From contig CANKYZ010000002.1 in the NCBI GenBank assembly GCA_947488325.1, positions 186,001 through 250,000 on the forward strand: a stretch of 64,000 nucleotides of DNA, read 5' to 3'. The notes under the pieces are model-generated. The model searched no databases. It saw only the letters and a program-made list of their open reading frames with translations, and was not told where the DNA came from. Below, in pieces: positions 26,726 to 36,122 of this stretch. Within the stretch, counting starts at the first letter, position 1; each line of letters begins with the position of its first letter. The DNA comes from an uncultured Erythrobacter sp. (GTDB taxonomy: Bacteria; Pseudomonadota; Alphaproteobacteria; Sphingomonadales; Sphingomonadaceae). The translations under genes and the position numbers were made by a program.

Positions 26726-27790
26726 ATGACACTAACGATGAAATTCAGACGCTTCTTTTCATTCGCACTCCTTGCTTTATTGGCCGTGGGTATGGGCAGC
26801 GTATCAGCGCCAACCTCAACGTTGGCCCAAGTTGCCGCCAGAGATGGGATTGGCTTTGACGCCTATATGGAGCTGCTGAAGGCGCGCGCGCGCGCCGAAG
26901 GGGTGAGCGAGGCAACGCTTCAGCGAATGACCGCGGGGCTGACACCAAATCCACGCGTCATCAGTCTCGATCAAGGACAGCCGGGCAGGCCAACGCGGCG
27001 CGGTTATCCAGCAATGGCGCCCTATATCGCCACTCATGTGAATTTTCAGCGCATTGCTGGTGGGCGCAGCGTGCTCCGCGCTAACAGCGGCGAACTGCGC
27101 GCAGCGCAGCGTGATTATGGCGTGCCGCCTGAAATCATAGTCGCCATCTTTGGGCATGAAACAAGCTATGGCCGGATCAGAGGCAACTTTGACTTGTCAC
27201 GGAGCCTTGCGACCTTGGCTTGGGAAGGCCGCCGTCGCGACCTATTCGCGGGCGAGTGGGTCGCGTTGATGAAAGTCGCTGATCGCGGTTTCTCGCGCGA
27301 CGAACTGGTCGGAAGCTTCGCGGGCGCATTCGGAAACCCACAATTCCTGCCCTCGGTCTATCTTCGCCTAGCGACAGATGGTGATGGCGATGGCCGCGCA
27401 AATATCTTCAGCAATCGCGCAGATACATTCGCGTCGATTGCGAATTATTTCAAAGATGCCGGTTGGCGGACCGGCCAGCCCTGGGGTGTACGCGCCGCAG
27501 TCCCGCGCGGATTTAACGTCGATGCCTACCGAACAGAGCTGGTCTCGCCCGTATGCTCACGTGTCCACGAACGCCATAGCCAATGGAAGACAGTTGCCGA
27601 ATGGCGGGCCTTGGGCGTGCAGTCTCAGCGGATTCTGCCGGATGACACGCTGGTCTCATTGTTCCAACCCGATGGGCCGGGCGCACCCGCTTGGCTCCTC
27701 ACCGGCAATTACCGAGTGATTCTGGAGTATAACTGCTCCAATTACTACGCAATGAGCGTTGGGTTGCTGGCTGACGAAATCGTGAACTAA
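26726..27790 (+). CDS. lytic murein transglycosylase (MltB-like)
   Basis: This 354-aa exported enzyme cleaves peptidoglycan glycan strands in the periplasm. A signal peptide spans about residues 1-34 (ending LAQ). The catalytic Glu is in FGHETSYGRIRG, and later blocks AGAFGNPQFLPS, DGDGRANIFSN and DAFASIANYF-like residues match the MltB/SltB family. The ATG at 26726 or the one at 26738 is possible; the longer form is given. A downstream hairpin (27803-27825) may reduce read-through to the carboxypeptidase gene. Confidence 0.9.
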   Translation: MTLTMKFRRFFSFALLALLAVGMGSVSAPTSTLAQVAARDGIGFDAYMELLKARARAEGVSEATLQRMTAGLTPNPRVISLDQGQPGRPTRRGYPAMAPYIATHVNFQRIAGGRSVLRANSGELRAAQRDYGVPPEIIVAIFGHETSYGRIRGNFDLSRSLATLAWEGRRRDLFAGEWVALMKVADRGFSRDELVGSFAGAFGNPQFLPSVYLRLATDGDGDGRANIFSNRADTFASIANYFKDAGWRTGQPWGVRAAVPRGFNVDAYRTELVSPVCSRVHERHSQWKTVAEWRALGVQSQRILPDDTLVSLFQPDGPGAPAWLLTGNYRVILEYNCSNYYAMSVGLLADEIVN

Positions 27791-27802
27791 GCCGCCACGC
27801 GG

Positions 27803-27825
27803 CCTCGCATCTTAGATGAGCGAGG
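27803..27825 (+). terminator. weak stem-loop between murein genes
   Basis: CCTCG-CATC-TTA-GATG-AG-CGAGG forms a bulged stem 13 bases after the transglycosylase stop. No T run follows, so it may be a processing or attenuation hairpin rather than a full terminator. Confidence 0.4.
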
Positions 27826-27840
27826 TCTATAGGTTGCGAC

Positions 27841-29010
27841 GTGTTTTCAGATAAGATCAGAGCTGTCGTCGGGCTAACGGCGTTGATATGGGCGTTTCTC
27901 GCTATGCCAACTGCGTGGGCTCAAAATGATCCTGCGCCACCATCTGAAGATGATGTCCCCATCGCTCTGCTAGTGGACATTACCAGTGGCCAAGTGCTCC
28001 ATTCGCGCAATGCGGACCGCCGGTTCGTGCCCGCATCCATCACTAAGGTGATGACGTTGTATCACGCCTTCGAACTGATCGAAGAAGGTATATTGGCCCC
28101 TCGCCAAGTGATGACGATGGGTGATGATGCATGGCGAGAATGGCATGGCGAAGGCTCCACTATGTGGATCAATGCCGGCGACGAAGTGCCCGTCGATCAT
28201 CTCCTCACGGGAATCGCCAATATCTCGGCCAATGACGGTGCAATCATGCTAGCTGAAGGTCATGCTGGATCGGTCGCAAAATGGGTCACAGGAATGAACG
28301 ACCGGGCACGCATATTGGAAATGATAGGCAGCCATTTCGGAACACCTAATGGGTGGCCCGACGAAGGCTACACCTTCACCACTGCCAATGATCTTGTAAC
28401 ACTGGCCGAAGCCATGATCGGACGCCATCCAGAGAAGTTCGCCCGGTATATTGGCCTTCCAAGCTTTAGCTATAATGGGGTCGAACAACTTAATCACGAC
28501 CCGCTGATCGGCCGGACGCAAGGCGCGGATGGGATCAAAACGGGATACACCAACGAAGCCGGGTTTGGCTATCTCGGCACGGCGCAACGCAATGGACAGC
28601 GATTGGTGTTAGTGATCGCGGGGGCAAGCCGTTACGGCGTCCGCTCTCGCTCTGCTCGCAGCTATATGGAATGGGGCTTTGAAGCCTTCGACAGAGAGCG
28701 TTTGTTCGCACAAGGACAAACCGTCGGCACTGCGCGAGTGCAGGGCGGAAGCAAGCGCGAGGTTGCCTTGCAGACCGATCGAACCGTTTTTGTTAATGTG
28801 CCGAGCGGAAGGGTTTCTGACCTACAGCTGTCCATTGCCTATGACGGCCCCATACGTGCCCCCTTTGCTGCTGGAGACAAGGTCGCCACATTGCTCATCG
28901 AAGGGCCAGGTATAGAGCCTGCGCGGGTGCCGTTGGTGGCGATCGAATCGATCGAAGAGGCTGGATTCTTCACACGGATCATGAACGGGATTGTCGGAGT
29001 TTTCTCATGA
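27841..29010 (+). CDS. D-alanyl-D-alanine carboxypeptidase (PBP5/6 type)
   Basis: A 389-aa penicillin-binding protein of class C type 5 that trims the terminal D-Ala of peptidoglycan pentapeptides in the periplasm. It has a signal peptide from a GTG start (cleavage near PTAWA), the active-site Ser in PASITKVMT (SxxK), SAN (SxN) and KTG (DGIKTGYTN), followed by a C-terminal beta domain and a short amphipathic tail (FFTRIMNGIVGVFS) for membrane attachment. It is first of a chain of overlapping genes; its stop overlaps tmk (ATGA). Confidence 0.93.
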   Translation: MFSDKIRAVVGLTALIWAFLAMPTAWAQNDPAPPSEDDVPIALLVDITSGQVLHSRNADRRFVPASITKVMTLYHAFELIEEGILAPRQVMTMGDDAWREWHGEGSTMWINAGDEVPVDHLLTGIANISANDGAIMLAEGHAGSVAKWVTGMNDRARILEMIGSHFGTPNGWPDEGYTFTTANDLVTLAEAMIGRHPEKFARYIGLPSFSYNGVEQLNHDPLIGRTQGADGIKTGYTNEAGFGYLGTAQRNGQRLVLVIAGASRYGVRSRSARSYMEWGFEAFDRERLFAQGQTVGTARVQGGSKREVALQTDRTVFVNVPSGRVSDLQLSIAYDGPIRAPFAAGDKVATLLIEGPGIEPARVPLVAIESIEEAGFFTRIMNGIVGVFS

Positions 29011-29654
29011 GTAACCCTCCCACGAAAGGTCGATTCGTTGCCTTTGAGGGCGGGGAAGGGACCGGAAAATCTACTCAGGCTCAATTGCTCGCCGCTGCAT
29101 TGCGTGATCGTGGACAAACGGTGGAAATTTCGCGTGAGCCGGGCGGGACATCTGGTGCCGAGGCAATCCGCAAATTGCTGCTGCATCCACCCGGCAAAGG
29201 GTGGAACGCACAATCCGAGGCCTTGCTCTTCGCCGCAGCGCGCGCCGATCATGTCGCCCGCCTCATCAGGCCCGCGCTAGCAAATGGCGCATGGTTGATA
29301 TGCGACCGATTCGTCGATTCAAGCCGCGCCTATCAGGGCGGGGCAGGCGGGCTTGGCGATGACGCAATCCAGGCCTTGCACGAATTTGGTAGTCACGGGC
29401 TGCGCCCCGATTGCACAATATTGCTCGAAGTCGATGAAGCGAGGCTTACACAGCGCCTTGCAGAACGAGATGGCGGGGCGAGCGACGCAATTGGTGGGCG
29501 CGGCGCAGACTATCACCGCGCAGTGGCCAAAAGCTTCCGATCCCTCGCGGATGCCAACCCTGATGACTTTCGAATAGTCGACGGGACCGGATCGCCTGAG
29601 GACGTGCACGCACGCGTGCTGGAATCGCTTAGCCATTTGGTCACGAGCGCATGA
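29007..29654 (+). CDS. tmk: dTMP kinase
   Basis: Tmk phosphorylates dTMP to dTDP for DNA synthesis. The 215-aa protein has the P-loop FEGGEGTGKST, the DR(F/Y) motif CDRFVDSSRAYQG, and a lid region rich in Arg (RLAERDGG). It overlaps the carboxypeptidase by 4 bases and holB by 4 bases. Pairing of tmk and holB in one unit is common in bacteria. Confidence 0.95.
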   Translation: MSNPPTKGRFVAFEGGEGTGKSTQAQLLAAALRDRGQTVEISREPGGTSGAEAIRKLLLHPPGKGWNAQSEALLFAAARADHVARLIRPALANGAWLICDRFVDSSRAYQGGAGGLGDDAIQALHEFGSHGLRPDCTILLEVDEARLTQRLAERDGGASDAIGGRGADYHRAVAKSFRSLADANPDDFRIVDGTGSPEDVHARVLESLSHLVTSA

Positions 29655-30634
29655 GCGACGTAGTCCAAGTGAATTGGCCGAATCACGCGAATGCCTGGCG
29701 CGAATGGCGTGCCGCGATGGGTGGGACGCGGATGCATCATGGATGGATTCTCGCTGGTAAAAGCGGCCTGGGAAAACATGACTTCGCCCTCGCCGCAGCG
29801 CGTGAACTGGTGGCAGAGGACAGTATCCCGCAGCCAACTGGCAATCACCCTGACATTATCGTCCTCACGTATGGCCCAAAAGACGAAAAGTCGGAACGCG
29901 CCGCATCTGACGGCAAGCCATTTGATCTTGCGCGCTCGATACGCGTGAAACAGATCCGAACCATGCAAAAGCGGCTGAACACCCGGCCAACAATGGGGCA
30001 ACGCCGGGTCGTTATCGTCAATCCTGCGGATGATATGGAAGTCGGCGCTGCAAACGCTTTGCTGAAAAGTTTGGAGGAACCACCACAGGGAACCTCTTTC
30101 ATTCTAGTTACACATCGTCCCGCACGGCTGCTGCCAACGATCCGTTCGCGCTGCCGCGTATTACGCTTTCCGATCCTGAAAGACGCTCAGCTCGGTAAAA
30201 TGTTGGAAGTCTCAGGCGCCGTTGGAGGCGGGACCTCGAGCATCGCCGCCATTCGTGCAGCAGAGGGTTCCTATGGCGCGGCTCTCCGTTTTGCAGGACA
30301 AGATCTGGCACCGGTTGCCGCTCTCATCACAAGCCTGCTCAAAAAAGGCGATCCTAGCCTAACCGGACGCGCTGATCTTTCACGACTAATCGGCCCGCGT
30401 GCTGACCGGGAGCGGCTTCAGGCCGTGTTGGAACTTGCCCAAGCGCTTGTCGCGGACCTCGCGCGTAGCGTCGATTACACCACGCAACGCGCTGTTTTGG
30501 TCGAAATACATGGCGAATTGGTGACGTTGGCAGCGCAAGTACCGAACTACAATTTCGACACCGGCTTGCTCACACTCGAAATCGGCACCTTGCTCATGCG
30601 CGCTGCCCCCGCTAGCGACCACGCCCATGGCTGA
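29651..30634 (+). CDS. holB: DNA polymerase III delta prime subunit
   Basis: This clamp-loader subunit (327 aa) belongs to the AAA+ family. It shows a P-loop-like LAGKSGLGKHDFA, and the motif RVVIVNPADDMEVGAANALLK followed by LEEPPQGTSFILVTHRPARLLPTIRSRCR, which contains the SRC motif of the clamp-loader family. The zinc-binding cysteines of E. coli delta prime are not seen. It overlaps tmk and metG, so it is probably co-translated. Confidence 0.92.
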   Translation: MSDVVQVNWPNHANAWREWRAAMGGTRMHHGWILAGKSGLGKHDFALAAARELVAEDSIPQPTGNHPDIIVLTYGPKDEKSERAASDGKPFDLARSIRVKQIRTMQKRLNTRPTMGQRRVVIVNPADDMEVGAANALLKSLEEPPQGTSFILVTHRPARLLPTIRSRCRVLRFPILKDAQLGKMLEVSGAVGGGTSSIAAIRAAEGSYGAALRFAGQDLAPVAALITSLLKKGDPSLTGRADLSRLIGPRADRERLQAVLELAQALVADLARSVDYTTQRAVLVEIHGELVTLAAQVPNYNFDTGLLTLEIGTLLMRAAPASDHAHG

Positions 30635-32198
30635 TACCGACACTTCTCCGTTCTACATCACGACAGCGATCAATTACCCCAATGGCCGCCCGCATATCGG
30701 GCATGCCTATGAGGGGATCGCAGCAGACGTAATTGCGCGTTTCCAACGCCTTCGCGGGCGAAAAGTCCGGTTCCAAACGGGGACCGACGAACACGGGCTG
30801 AAAATGGCCCGCAAGGCCGAGGAACAAGGTCGGACCCCACGCGAACTCGCCGATGAAATGTCGGGATATTTCCATGAGATGGATAAGAAGCTCAATATCA
30901 GCTTTGATCGATTCATCCGGACCGTAGAACCCGACCATCACCGTGCAAGTCAAGCGATTTGGGAGCGGATGGAGGCTGCCGGAGACCTCTATCTCGATCG
31001 GTACGAAGGCTGGTATTCGATCCGCGATGAAGCTTACTATGACGAAAGCGAGTTGAAAGAGAGCGAGGGCGGGGAGAAGCTGTCCCCGCAAGACACGCCT
31101 GTGGAATGGACGGTCGAGGAAAGCTGGTTCTTTCGCCTTTCGAAATATCAGCAACCGCTGCTCGAACTGCTCAAAACACCGGGATTTCTGGAACCGGTAA
31201 GCCGGCGCAACGAGATGATTGCCTTTGTTGAAGGCGGATTGCGCGATCTATCGGTTAGCCGCACCAGCTTTGATTGGGGTGTAAAGGTTCCCGGTTCAGA
31301 CAATCATGTAATGTATGTGTGGGTCGATGCGCTCACCAATTACCTGACTGGGCTGGGCTTCCCGGACGAGACGCCAGAAATGGCAGAATTTTGGCCGGCC
31401 AGTCTGCATCTAATCGGTAAGGACATCGTGCGATTCCACACGATCTATTGGCCTGCATTCCTGATGAGTGTCAAACTGCCAGTGCCAAAGGCCGTGTTTG
31501 GCCACGGCTTCCTGCTCAACCGCGGACAGAAAGAGTCCAAATCAATCGGCAATGTCACCGACCCACTGACGCTGGCCGATGAATATGGCGTTGATAATCT
31601 ACGTTATTTTCTGATACGTGAAGTCGCATTTGGGCAGGATGGTAGCTACTCACCCGAGACGATTGTAAACCGCGCCAATGCCGAATTGGCCAACAGTTTC
31701 GGCAATCTGGCGCAGCGGACTTTGTCCATGATAGTAAAGAACATGGACGGGGTGCTGAAGGCATTTGAACCCGCGGAAGCTGATGCGGCGCTTCTTCAAA
31801 CAGTCCGCAATGCATGCTCAATCGATTTACCGCGCGAATTTGAAAGCCTGGCTTTTTCGGTGGGTATCGAGGCATGGATCAAGGCGGTTTATGCCTGCAA
31901 TCAATATGTTGATGAACAAGCGCCATGGGGCCTCAAAAAGACCGATCCTGATCGGATGGCGGTCGTGCTTCAGACGCTATTCCTGACGTTGCGCGATCTA
32001 GCGATTGCGATCCAACCTGTAGTGCCAGAGAAGTCAGCGATGTTGCTTGATCAACTGGGCATCCCAGAAAGTGATCGCAGCTTTGCAGCGCTTGATGATA
32101 GCGACTGGTACCCACGCCTCGTTGAAAGCGGGTTCATCCTCACCAAACCTTCTCCGATATTCCCCCGTCTTGATCTCCCAGAAGAAACGGACGCCTGA
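30627..32198 (+). CDS. metG: methionyl-tRNA synthetase
   Basis: MetG charges tRNA-Met in the cytoplasm. The 523-aa protein is the short form. It has the HIGH motif in NGRPHIGHAYE and the second catalytic motif as KESKS (GQKESKSIGNV), a usual variant of KMSKS. The zinc-knuckle cysteines and the C-terminal dimerisation domain of longer forms are absent. It overlaps holB by 8 bases and tatD by 1 base. Confidence 0.96.
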   Translation: MADTDTSPFYITTAINYPNGRPHIGHAYEGIAADVIARFQRLRGRKVRFQTGTDEHGLKMARKAEEQGRTPRELADEMSGYFHEMDKKLNISFDRFIRTVEPDHHRASQAIWERMEAAGDLYLDRYEGWYSIRDEAYYDESELKESEGGEKLSPQDTPVEWTVEESWFFRLSKYQQPLLELLKTPGFLEPVSRRNEMIAFVEGGLRDLSVSRTSFDWGVKVPGSDNHVMYVWVDALTNYLTGLGFPDETPEMAEFWPASLHLIGKDIVRFHTIYWPAFLMSVKLPVPKAVFGHGFLLNRGQKESKSIGNVTDPLTLADEYGVDNLRYFLIREVAFGQDGSYSPETIVNRANAELANSFGNLAQRTLSMIVKNMDGVLKAFEPAEADAALLQTVRNACSIDLPREFESLAFSVGIEAWIKAVYACNQYVDEQAPWGLKKTDPDRMAVVLQTLFLTLRDLAIAIQPVVPEKSAMLLDQLGIPESDRSFAALDDSDWYPRLVESGFILTKPSPIFPRLDLPEETDA

Positions 32199-32974
32199 TG
32201 CTCATCGATAGCCATTGCCATCTCGAATATAAAGGTGTCGTTGAAGATCAAGCCGGCGTCTTATCGCGGGCGCGTGAAGCCGGGGTGGGAGCCTTCCTCA
32301 ACATCTCGACCAAGCAGAGCGAATGGGACCAAGTTGTTGCCACCGCAATGCGTGAAACCGATGTATTCGCCAGCGTCGGCATTCATCCACATGAAGCCGA
32401 TGGCCACGCTGATCTAAACCGAAATGTCTTGCTGGCCGCAACTAGCAATCCGCACGTGATAGCGATCGGAGAAACCGGGCTCGACTATTTTTACGAACAT
32501 TCAAACCGCGAAACGCAGGCGAACCTGTTCCGCATGCATATCGATGTTGCGCGGGAGACCGGGCTTCCGGTCATCATCCATACCCGCGATGCCGAAAGGG
32601 ACACTCTGCAAATTCTGACTGAGGAAATGGAGAAGGGGGCCTTTCCCGCATTGATCCATTGCTTCACCGCCTCTGCGGAATTTGGACAGAAATGTGTTGA
32701 GCTAGGGCTGACAATATCAATTTCCGGTATTGTCACCTTTAAGAATGCCAAGGACTTGCAAGCGGCAGTTGCAAAGATTCCTGAGGATCGCCTTTTGGTC
32801 GAAACCGACAGTCCATTCCTTGCGCCAGTTCCTCACCGCGGCCGGCCGTGCGAGCCTGCTTTTGTCGCTGATACCGCGCGTTTTGTGGCGCAACTTCGCG
32901 GCGTGGAGCCAGAGCATTTGGCTGAGCAAACGACCGCCAATTTCATACGGCTCTTTTCGAAAGCTGCATTGTGA
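32198..32974 (+). CDS. tatD: TatD family deoxyribonuclease
   Basis: A 258-aa TIM-barrel metal hydrolase, a 3'-5' exonuclease in studied members. Metal ligands appear in DSHCHLEY, IHTRDAE, HCFT and ETDSPFLAPVPHRG. It overlaps metG by one base and is followed by the hydrolase gene with a GTGA overlap; this metG-tatD-MBL order is common in alphaproteobacteria. Confidence 0.94.
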   Translation: MLIDSHCHLEYKGVVEDQAGVLSRAREAGVGAFLNISTKQSEWDQVVATAMRETDVFASVGIHPHEADGHADLNRNVLLAATSNPHVIAIGETGLDYFYEHSNRETQANLFRMHIDVARETGLPVIIHTRDAERDTLQILTEEMEKGAFPALIHCFTASAEFGQKCVELGLTISISGIVTFKNAKDLQAAVAKIPEDRLLVETDSPFLAPVPHRGRPCEPAFVADTARFVAQLRGVEPEHLAEQTTANFIRLFSKAAL

Positions 32975-33753
32975 AGTTCATCATGCTCGGATCTGGCACC
33001 TCAACAGGTGTGCCGCGCATTGGTGGGGAAGATGGGACTGGCGATTGGGGTGATTGCGACCCAGAGGAACCGCGCAATCGGCGAACGCGGGTTTCTATCT
33101 TGGTTGAAAGCGACGCAGGTCAACGGTTGCTCATCGACACCTCTTCAGACTGCCGCACGCAATTGCTAGCCAATCGAGTCAATCGGATCGATGGAGTGTT
33201 CTGGACCCACGATCATGCGGATCATTGCCATGGTATCGATGATTTACGCGTGCTGCGTTACGGGCGCGGCGGACCGATTCCTTGCTATGCTTCGACCGAA
33301 ACTGTCAGGCGTCTGCGCCAACGGTTTGGGTATGTCTTCGCAGGTCAGGAAGGCTATCCGACTATCGGGACAATCGAGACATTGGACCGATTGAAGATCG
33401 TCTCGGGATTCGGTGTTGAATGGTGTCAAATGGAGCACGGCCCAGGTGAGACCACTGGATATCGGTTCGAAGCCGATGGGAGGTCGATAGCTTATGCGAC
33501 TGATTTCAGTGCGATATCTGATGAAATGATTGAGTTGTTCGATGGCGTAGACATCCTTGTGAGCGACTGCCTGCGCCGTGATCCGCACCCAACTCATGCT
33601 CATCTCGCTATGGCAATTGAATTGGGCGAACGTGTGAGAGCGGATCGAGTTGTGTTAAGCCATTTGGATAAGAGCATGGATTATCGCACCTTGGTCAGTG
33701 AAGTTCCTGACTTCGTGACCGTGGGATATGATGGATTGGAGATGATCGCATGA
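32971..33753 (+). CDS. PhnP/RNase Z-like MBL-fold hydrolase
   Basis: The 260-aa cytoplasmic protein has the metallo-beta-lactamase core: TSTGVPRIGG and DTSSDCRTQLL at the start, FWTHDHADHCHGIDDLR (HxHxDH), EHGPG, YATDFS and LVSDCLRRDPHPTHA later. These resemble phosphodiesterases of the PhnP group. The true substrate is unknown; no C-P lyase gene is present. The start is GTG (GTGA overlap with tatD). Confidence 0.85.
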   Translation: MKFIMLGSGTSTGVPRIGGEDGTGDWGDCDPEEPRNRRTRVSILVESDAGQRLLIDTSSDCRTQLLANRVNRIDGVFWTHDHADHCHGIDDLRVLRYGRGGPIPCYASTETVRRLRQRFGYVFAGQEGYPTIGTIETLDRLKIVSGFGVEWCQMEHGPGETTGYRFEADGRSIAYATDFSAISDEMIELFDGVDILVSDCLRRDPHPTHAHLAMAIELGERVRADRVVLSHLDKSMDYRTLVSEVPDFVTVGYDGLEMIA

Positions 33754-33932
33754 ATGAAGGTGCGATAATTTCGATTGTGGCATTGCTTGGTTGGCTAGTT
33801 TTGGCCGGAAGCGTGTTTGCTAGTTTTAAGCTGGGTTGGAGCAAGATGTTGCAGTTGGCGTTAGTTTGGTTTGCCATTTTTGCGGGTTTGTTTGTGATTG
33901 CTGACTTGATGGGTGCAAGACTACCGAACTGA
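33750..33932 (+). CDS. small two-helix membrane protein
   Basis: The 60-aa product has two hydrophobic segments (about 5-26 and 33-53) and ends in GARLPN. It overlaps the MBL gene (ATGA), which supports translation. Similar short proteins occur in sphingomonads at this position, as far as I recall; function is unknown. Confidence 0.65.
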   Translation: MNEGAIISIVALLGWLVLAGSVFASFKLGWSKMLQLALVWFAIFAGLFVIADLMGARLPN

Positions 33933-33964
33933 ATGGGGGCGCTTCGGCCACTCTCTTATTTAAC

Positions 33965-33978
33965 ATAATATATATTAT
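33965..33978. promoter_or_regulatory. AT-rich palindrome upstream of mazG
   Basis: ATAATATATATTAT is a perfect 14-bp palindrome in the only clearly AT-rich patch of this neighbourhood, 38 bases before the mazG start. It could hold a promoter -10 region or a binding site; nothing more can be claimed. Confidence 0.3.
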
Positions 33979-34015
33979 CATCCCACCTTATGCGCCGCAG
34001 ACAGAACCTCCTTCC

Positions 34016-34801
34016 ATGACTCACTCCAACAATTCACCTCAATTGAAACGCCTGCTCTCAATCATGGCAAAACTGCGCGATCCTGATGGAGGCTGTGAAT
34101 GGGATCTCGCGCAGAACTTTAAAACCATCGCTCCTTATACAATTGAAGAAGCCTACGAAGTTTCGGACGCTATCGAGCGCAATGACATGGATGAACTGAA
34201 ATCCGAACTCGGAGACCTCTTGTTACAGGTCGTATTCCATTCGCAAATGGCAGATGAAGTTGGTTTGTTCGCATTTGAAGATGTGGCGCGATCTATCAGC
34301 GACAAAATGGAATCACGCCATCCACATATATTCGGCAATGAAACCGGCGTAATGGACGGGAAACGTTGGGAAGACCTGAAGGCCAAAGAGCGTGCAATCA
34401 CTGGATCAAACAGCGCGATGGAAGGTGTGGCACAGGCTCTTCCAGCTTTGATGCGCTCCGAAAAACTTCAAAAACGTGCAGCACGGGTCGGATTTGAATG
34501 GCCTGATCTCCATGGACCGTTGGAAAAGCTCAAAGAAGAACTTTCGGAGCTGGATGAAGCATCGGACGAAGAGCGGTTGATCGAAGCAGGCGACGTCTTA
34601 TTCGTCGCGGTCAATATTATTCGCCGCTATGGAGTGGATGCCGAGCAGGCTCTTAAAGCTGCAAACACCAAATTTGAACGCCGGTTCAAACAGATGGAGA
34701 AATTTGCAAAGGCCGATGGTTACGACTTTGCTGAACTTTCTCTAAATGAACAGGAATGCTATTGGCAGCGAGTAAAAAGCGTCGAGAAAACTGTTAAATA
34801 G
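34016..34801 (+). CDS. mazG: nucleoside triphosphate pyrophosphohydrolase MazG
   Basis: A 261-aa two-domain MazG that hydrolyses NTPs to NMP and PPi. The metal motifs are visible in domain 1 (IEEAYEVSDAI, ELGDLLLQVVFH) and domain 2 (KEELSELDEA, EAGDVLFVAV). Length matches the E. coli protein. An ATG at 34016 follows CTTCC-rich sequence with weak Shine-Dalgarno. It converges with hflX 5 bases away. Confidence 0.93.
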   Translation: MTHSNNSPQLKRLLSIMAKLRDPDGGCEWDLAQNFKTIAPYTIEEAYEVSDAIERNDMDELKSELGDLLLQVVFHSQMADEVGLFAFEDVARSISDKMESRHPHIFGNETGVMDGKRWEDLKAKERAITGSNSAMEGVAQALPALMRSEKLQKRAARVGFEWPDLHGPLEKLKEELSELDEASDEERLIEAGDVLFVAVNIIRRYGVDAEQALKAANTKFERRFKQMEKFAKADGYDFAELSLNEQECYWQRVKSVEKTVK

Positions 34802-34806
34802 CAGTG

Positions 34807-36105
34807 CTATAGACTGGAATACTGCCCCAATTCCTTAGGATTCAATCGGACTGTCAGCCGCCGCAATGGTCCTTGCTCCCCTTCCCCGCCATCTTCGTCA
34901 TCTAAAACCTCACCATGTGCGTGAAGCCATGCGATCCGGCGGCCGTCTGTCACAGGCAAAGTTACCGTCACTTCGCTTGCCTTCGAAGTAAGAACTTCCG
35001 CGATTTTGGCCGCGAAATCATCCACCCCTGCACCAGTGATTGCCGAGACAAGGACAGCATCCTGACCTGCCGACGCTTCTTTCAGTTCGGCTTTGCGGTC
35101 TTCGTCGATCAGATCGGCCTTGTTCCAAACTTCCAAAATCGGAATCTCGCTTAAACCTGTCTCGGCATCGACCACATCAAGTTCGGCCAGCACATCCAGC
35201 ACTTGTTTTTTCTGTGCTGCGTGAGCCGGATTCGCCATATCGCGGACATGGCAGATGATGTCGGCACCTGTAACTTCTTCTAGTGTCGCGCGAAATGCAG
35301 CCACAAGCTGTGTTGGAAGGTCGGAAATAAAGCCCACAGTGTCTGATAGGATCGCCTTTTCCACACCGGCTAGACTGATGGCGCGCATGGTTGGATCGAG
35401 TGTTGCAAACAGCAAATCTTCGGCTATCACTTCTGCGCCGGTGAGATGGTTGAAAAGGGTAGATTTGCCCGCATTGGTGTAGCCTACCAGCGCGATCACC
35501 GGCCAAGGTGCCCTACCCCGGCGCTCGCGATGCAACGCGCGGGTCTTGCGCACCTGTTCCAACTCACGCCGCAGCCGCCCCATCCGCTGGCGGATCATTC
35601 GGCGGTCAGCTTCGATCTGAGTTTCGCCGGGGCCACCTAGAAAGCCGAAACCGCCGCGTTGGCGTTCCAGATGGGTCCAGCTGCGCACAAGCCGGCTCTG
35701 TTGGTAATCGAGATGTGCTAATTCGACCTGCAAGCGGCCTTCAGCGGTCGCCGCGCGTTCGCCGAATATCTCTAAAATCAAACCGGTACGGTCGATCACT
35801 TTGCGCTTAAGTCTATCTTCAAGGTTGCGTTGCTGAATTGCTGACAGCGCGCCGTCGACAATCACCAATTCGCATTCATATTGTTCGCACCAGACGCCAA
35901 TATTTTCGACCTGACCAGAGCCGAACAAAGTGTTGGGCTGCATTTGACGAATGGGGAGAACGGTCGAATGCTCGACCTCCACTCCAATGGCGAGCGCCAG
36001 CCCCTCGGCCTCCGCAAGCCGTTCTTCGGCGTCAAGATCATATGAGAAGCTTCTGATATCCGGACACAACACCAGAGCCCGCGCACCGCGGGTTACCTCG
36101 TCCAT
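34807..36105 (-). CDS. hflX: ribosome-associated GTPase HflX
   Basis: HflX is a GTPase that splits stalled ribosomes. The 432-aa protein has an N-terminal domain with GFLGGPGETQIEADRR, then G1 GYTNAGKST, G3 DTVGFI and G4 NKAD. The ATG at 36105 is 18 bases after the hfq stop; a TTG just upstream is not needed. The hfq-hflX order is classic in proteobacteria. Confidence 0.95.
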   Translation of the reverse strand: MDEVTRGARALVLCPDIRSFSYDLDAEERLAEAEGLALAIGVEVEHSTVLPIRQMQPNTLFGSGQVENIGVWCEQYECELVIVDGALSAIQQRNLEDRLKRKVIDRTGLILEIFGERAATAEGRLQVELAHLDYQQSRLVRSWTHLERQRGGFGFLGGPGETQIEADRRMIRQRMGRLRRELEQVRKTRALHRERRGRAPWPVIALVGYTNAGKSTLFNHLTGAEVIAEDLLFATLDPTMRAISLAGVEKAILSDTVGFISDLPTQLVAAFRATLEEVTGADIICHVRDMANPAHAAQKKQVLDVLAELDVVDAETGLSEIPILEVWNKADLIDEDRKAELKEASAGQDAVLVSAITGAGVDDFAAKIAEVLTSKASEVTVTLPVTDGRRIAWLHAHGEVLDDEDGGEGEQGPLRRLTVRLNPKELGQYSSL

Positions 36106-36122
36106 CAAGTCATCATCAAAGC

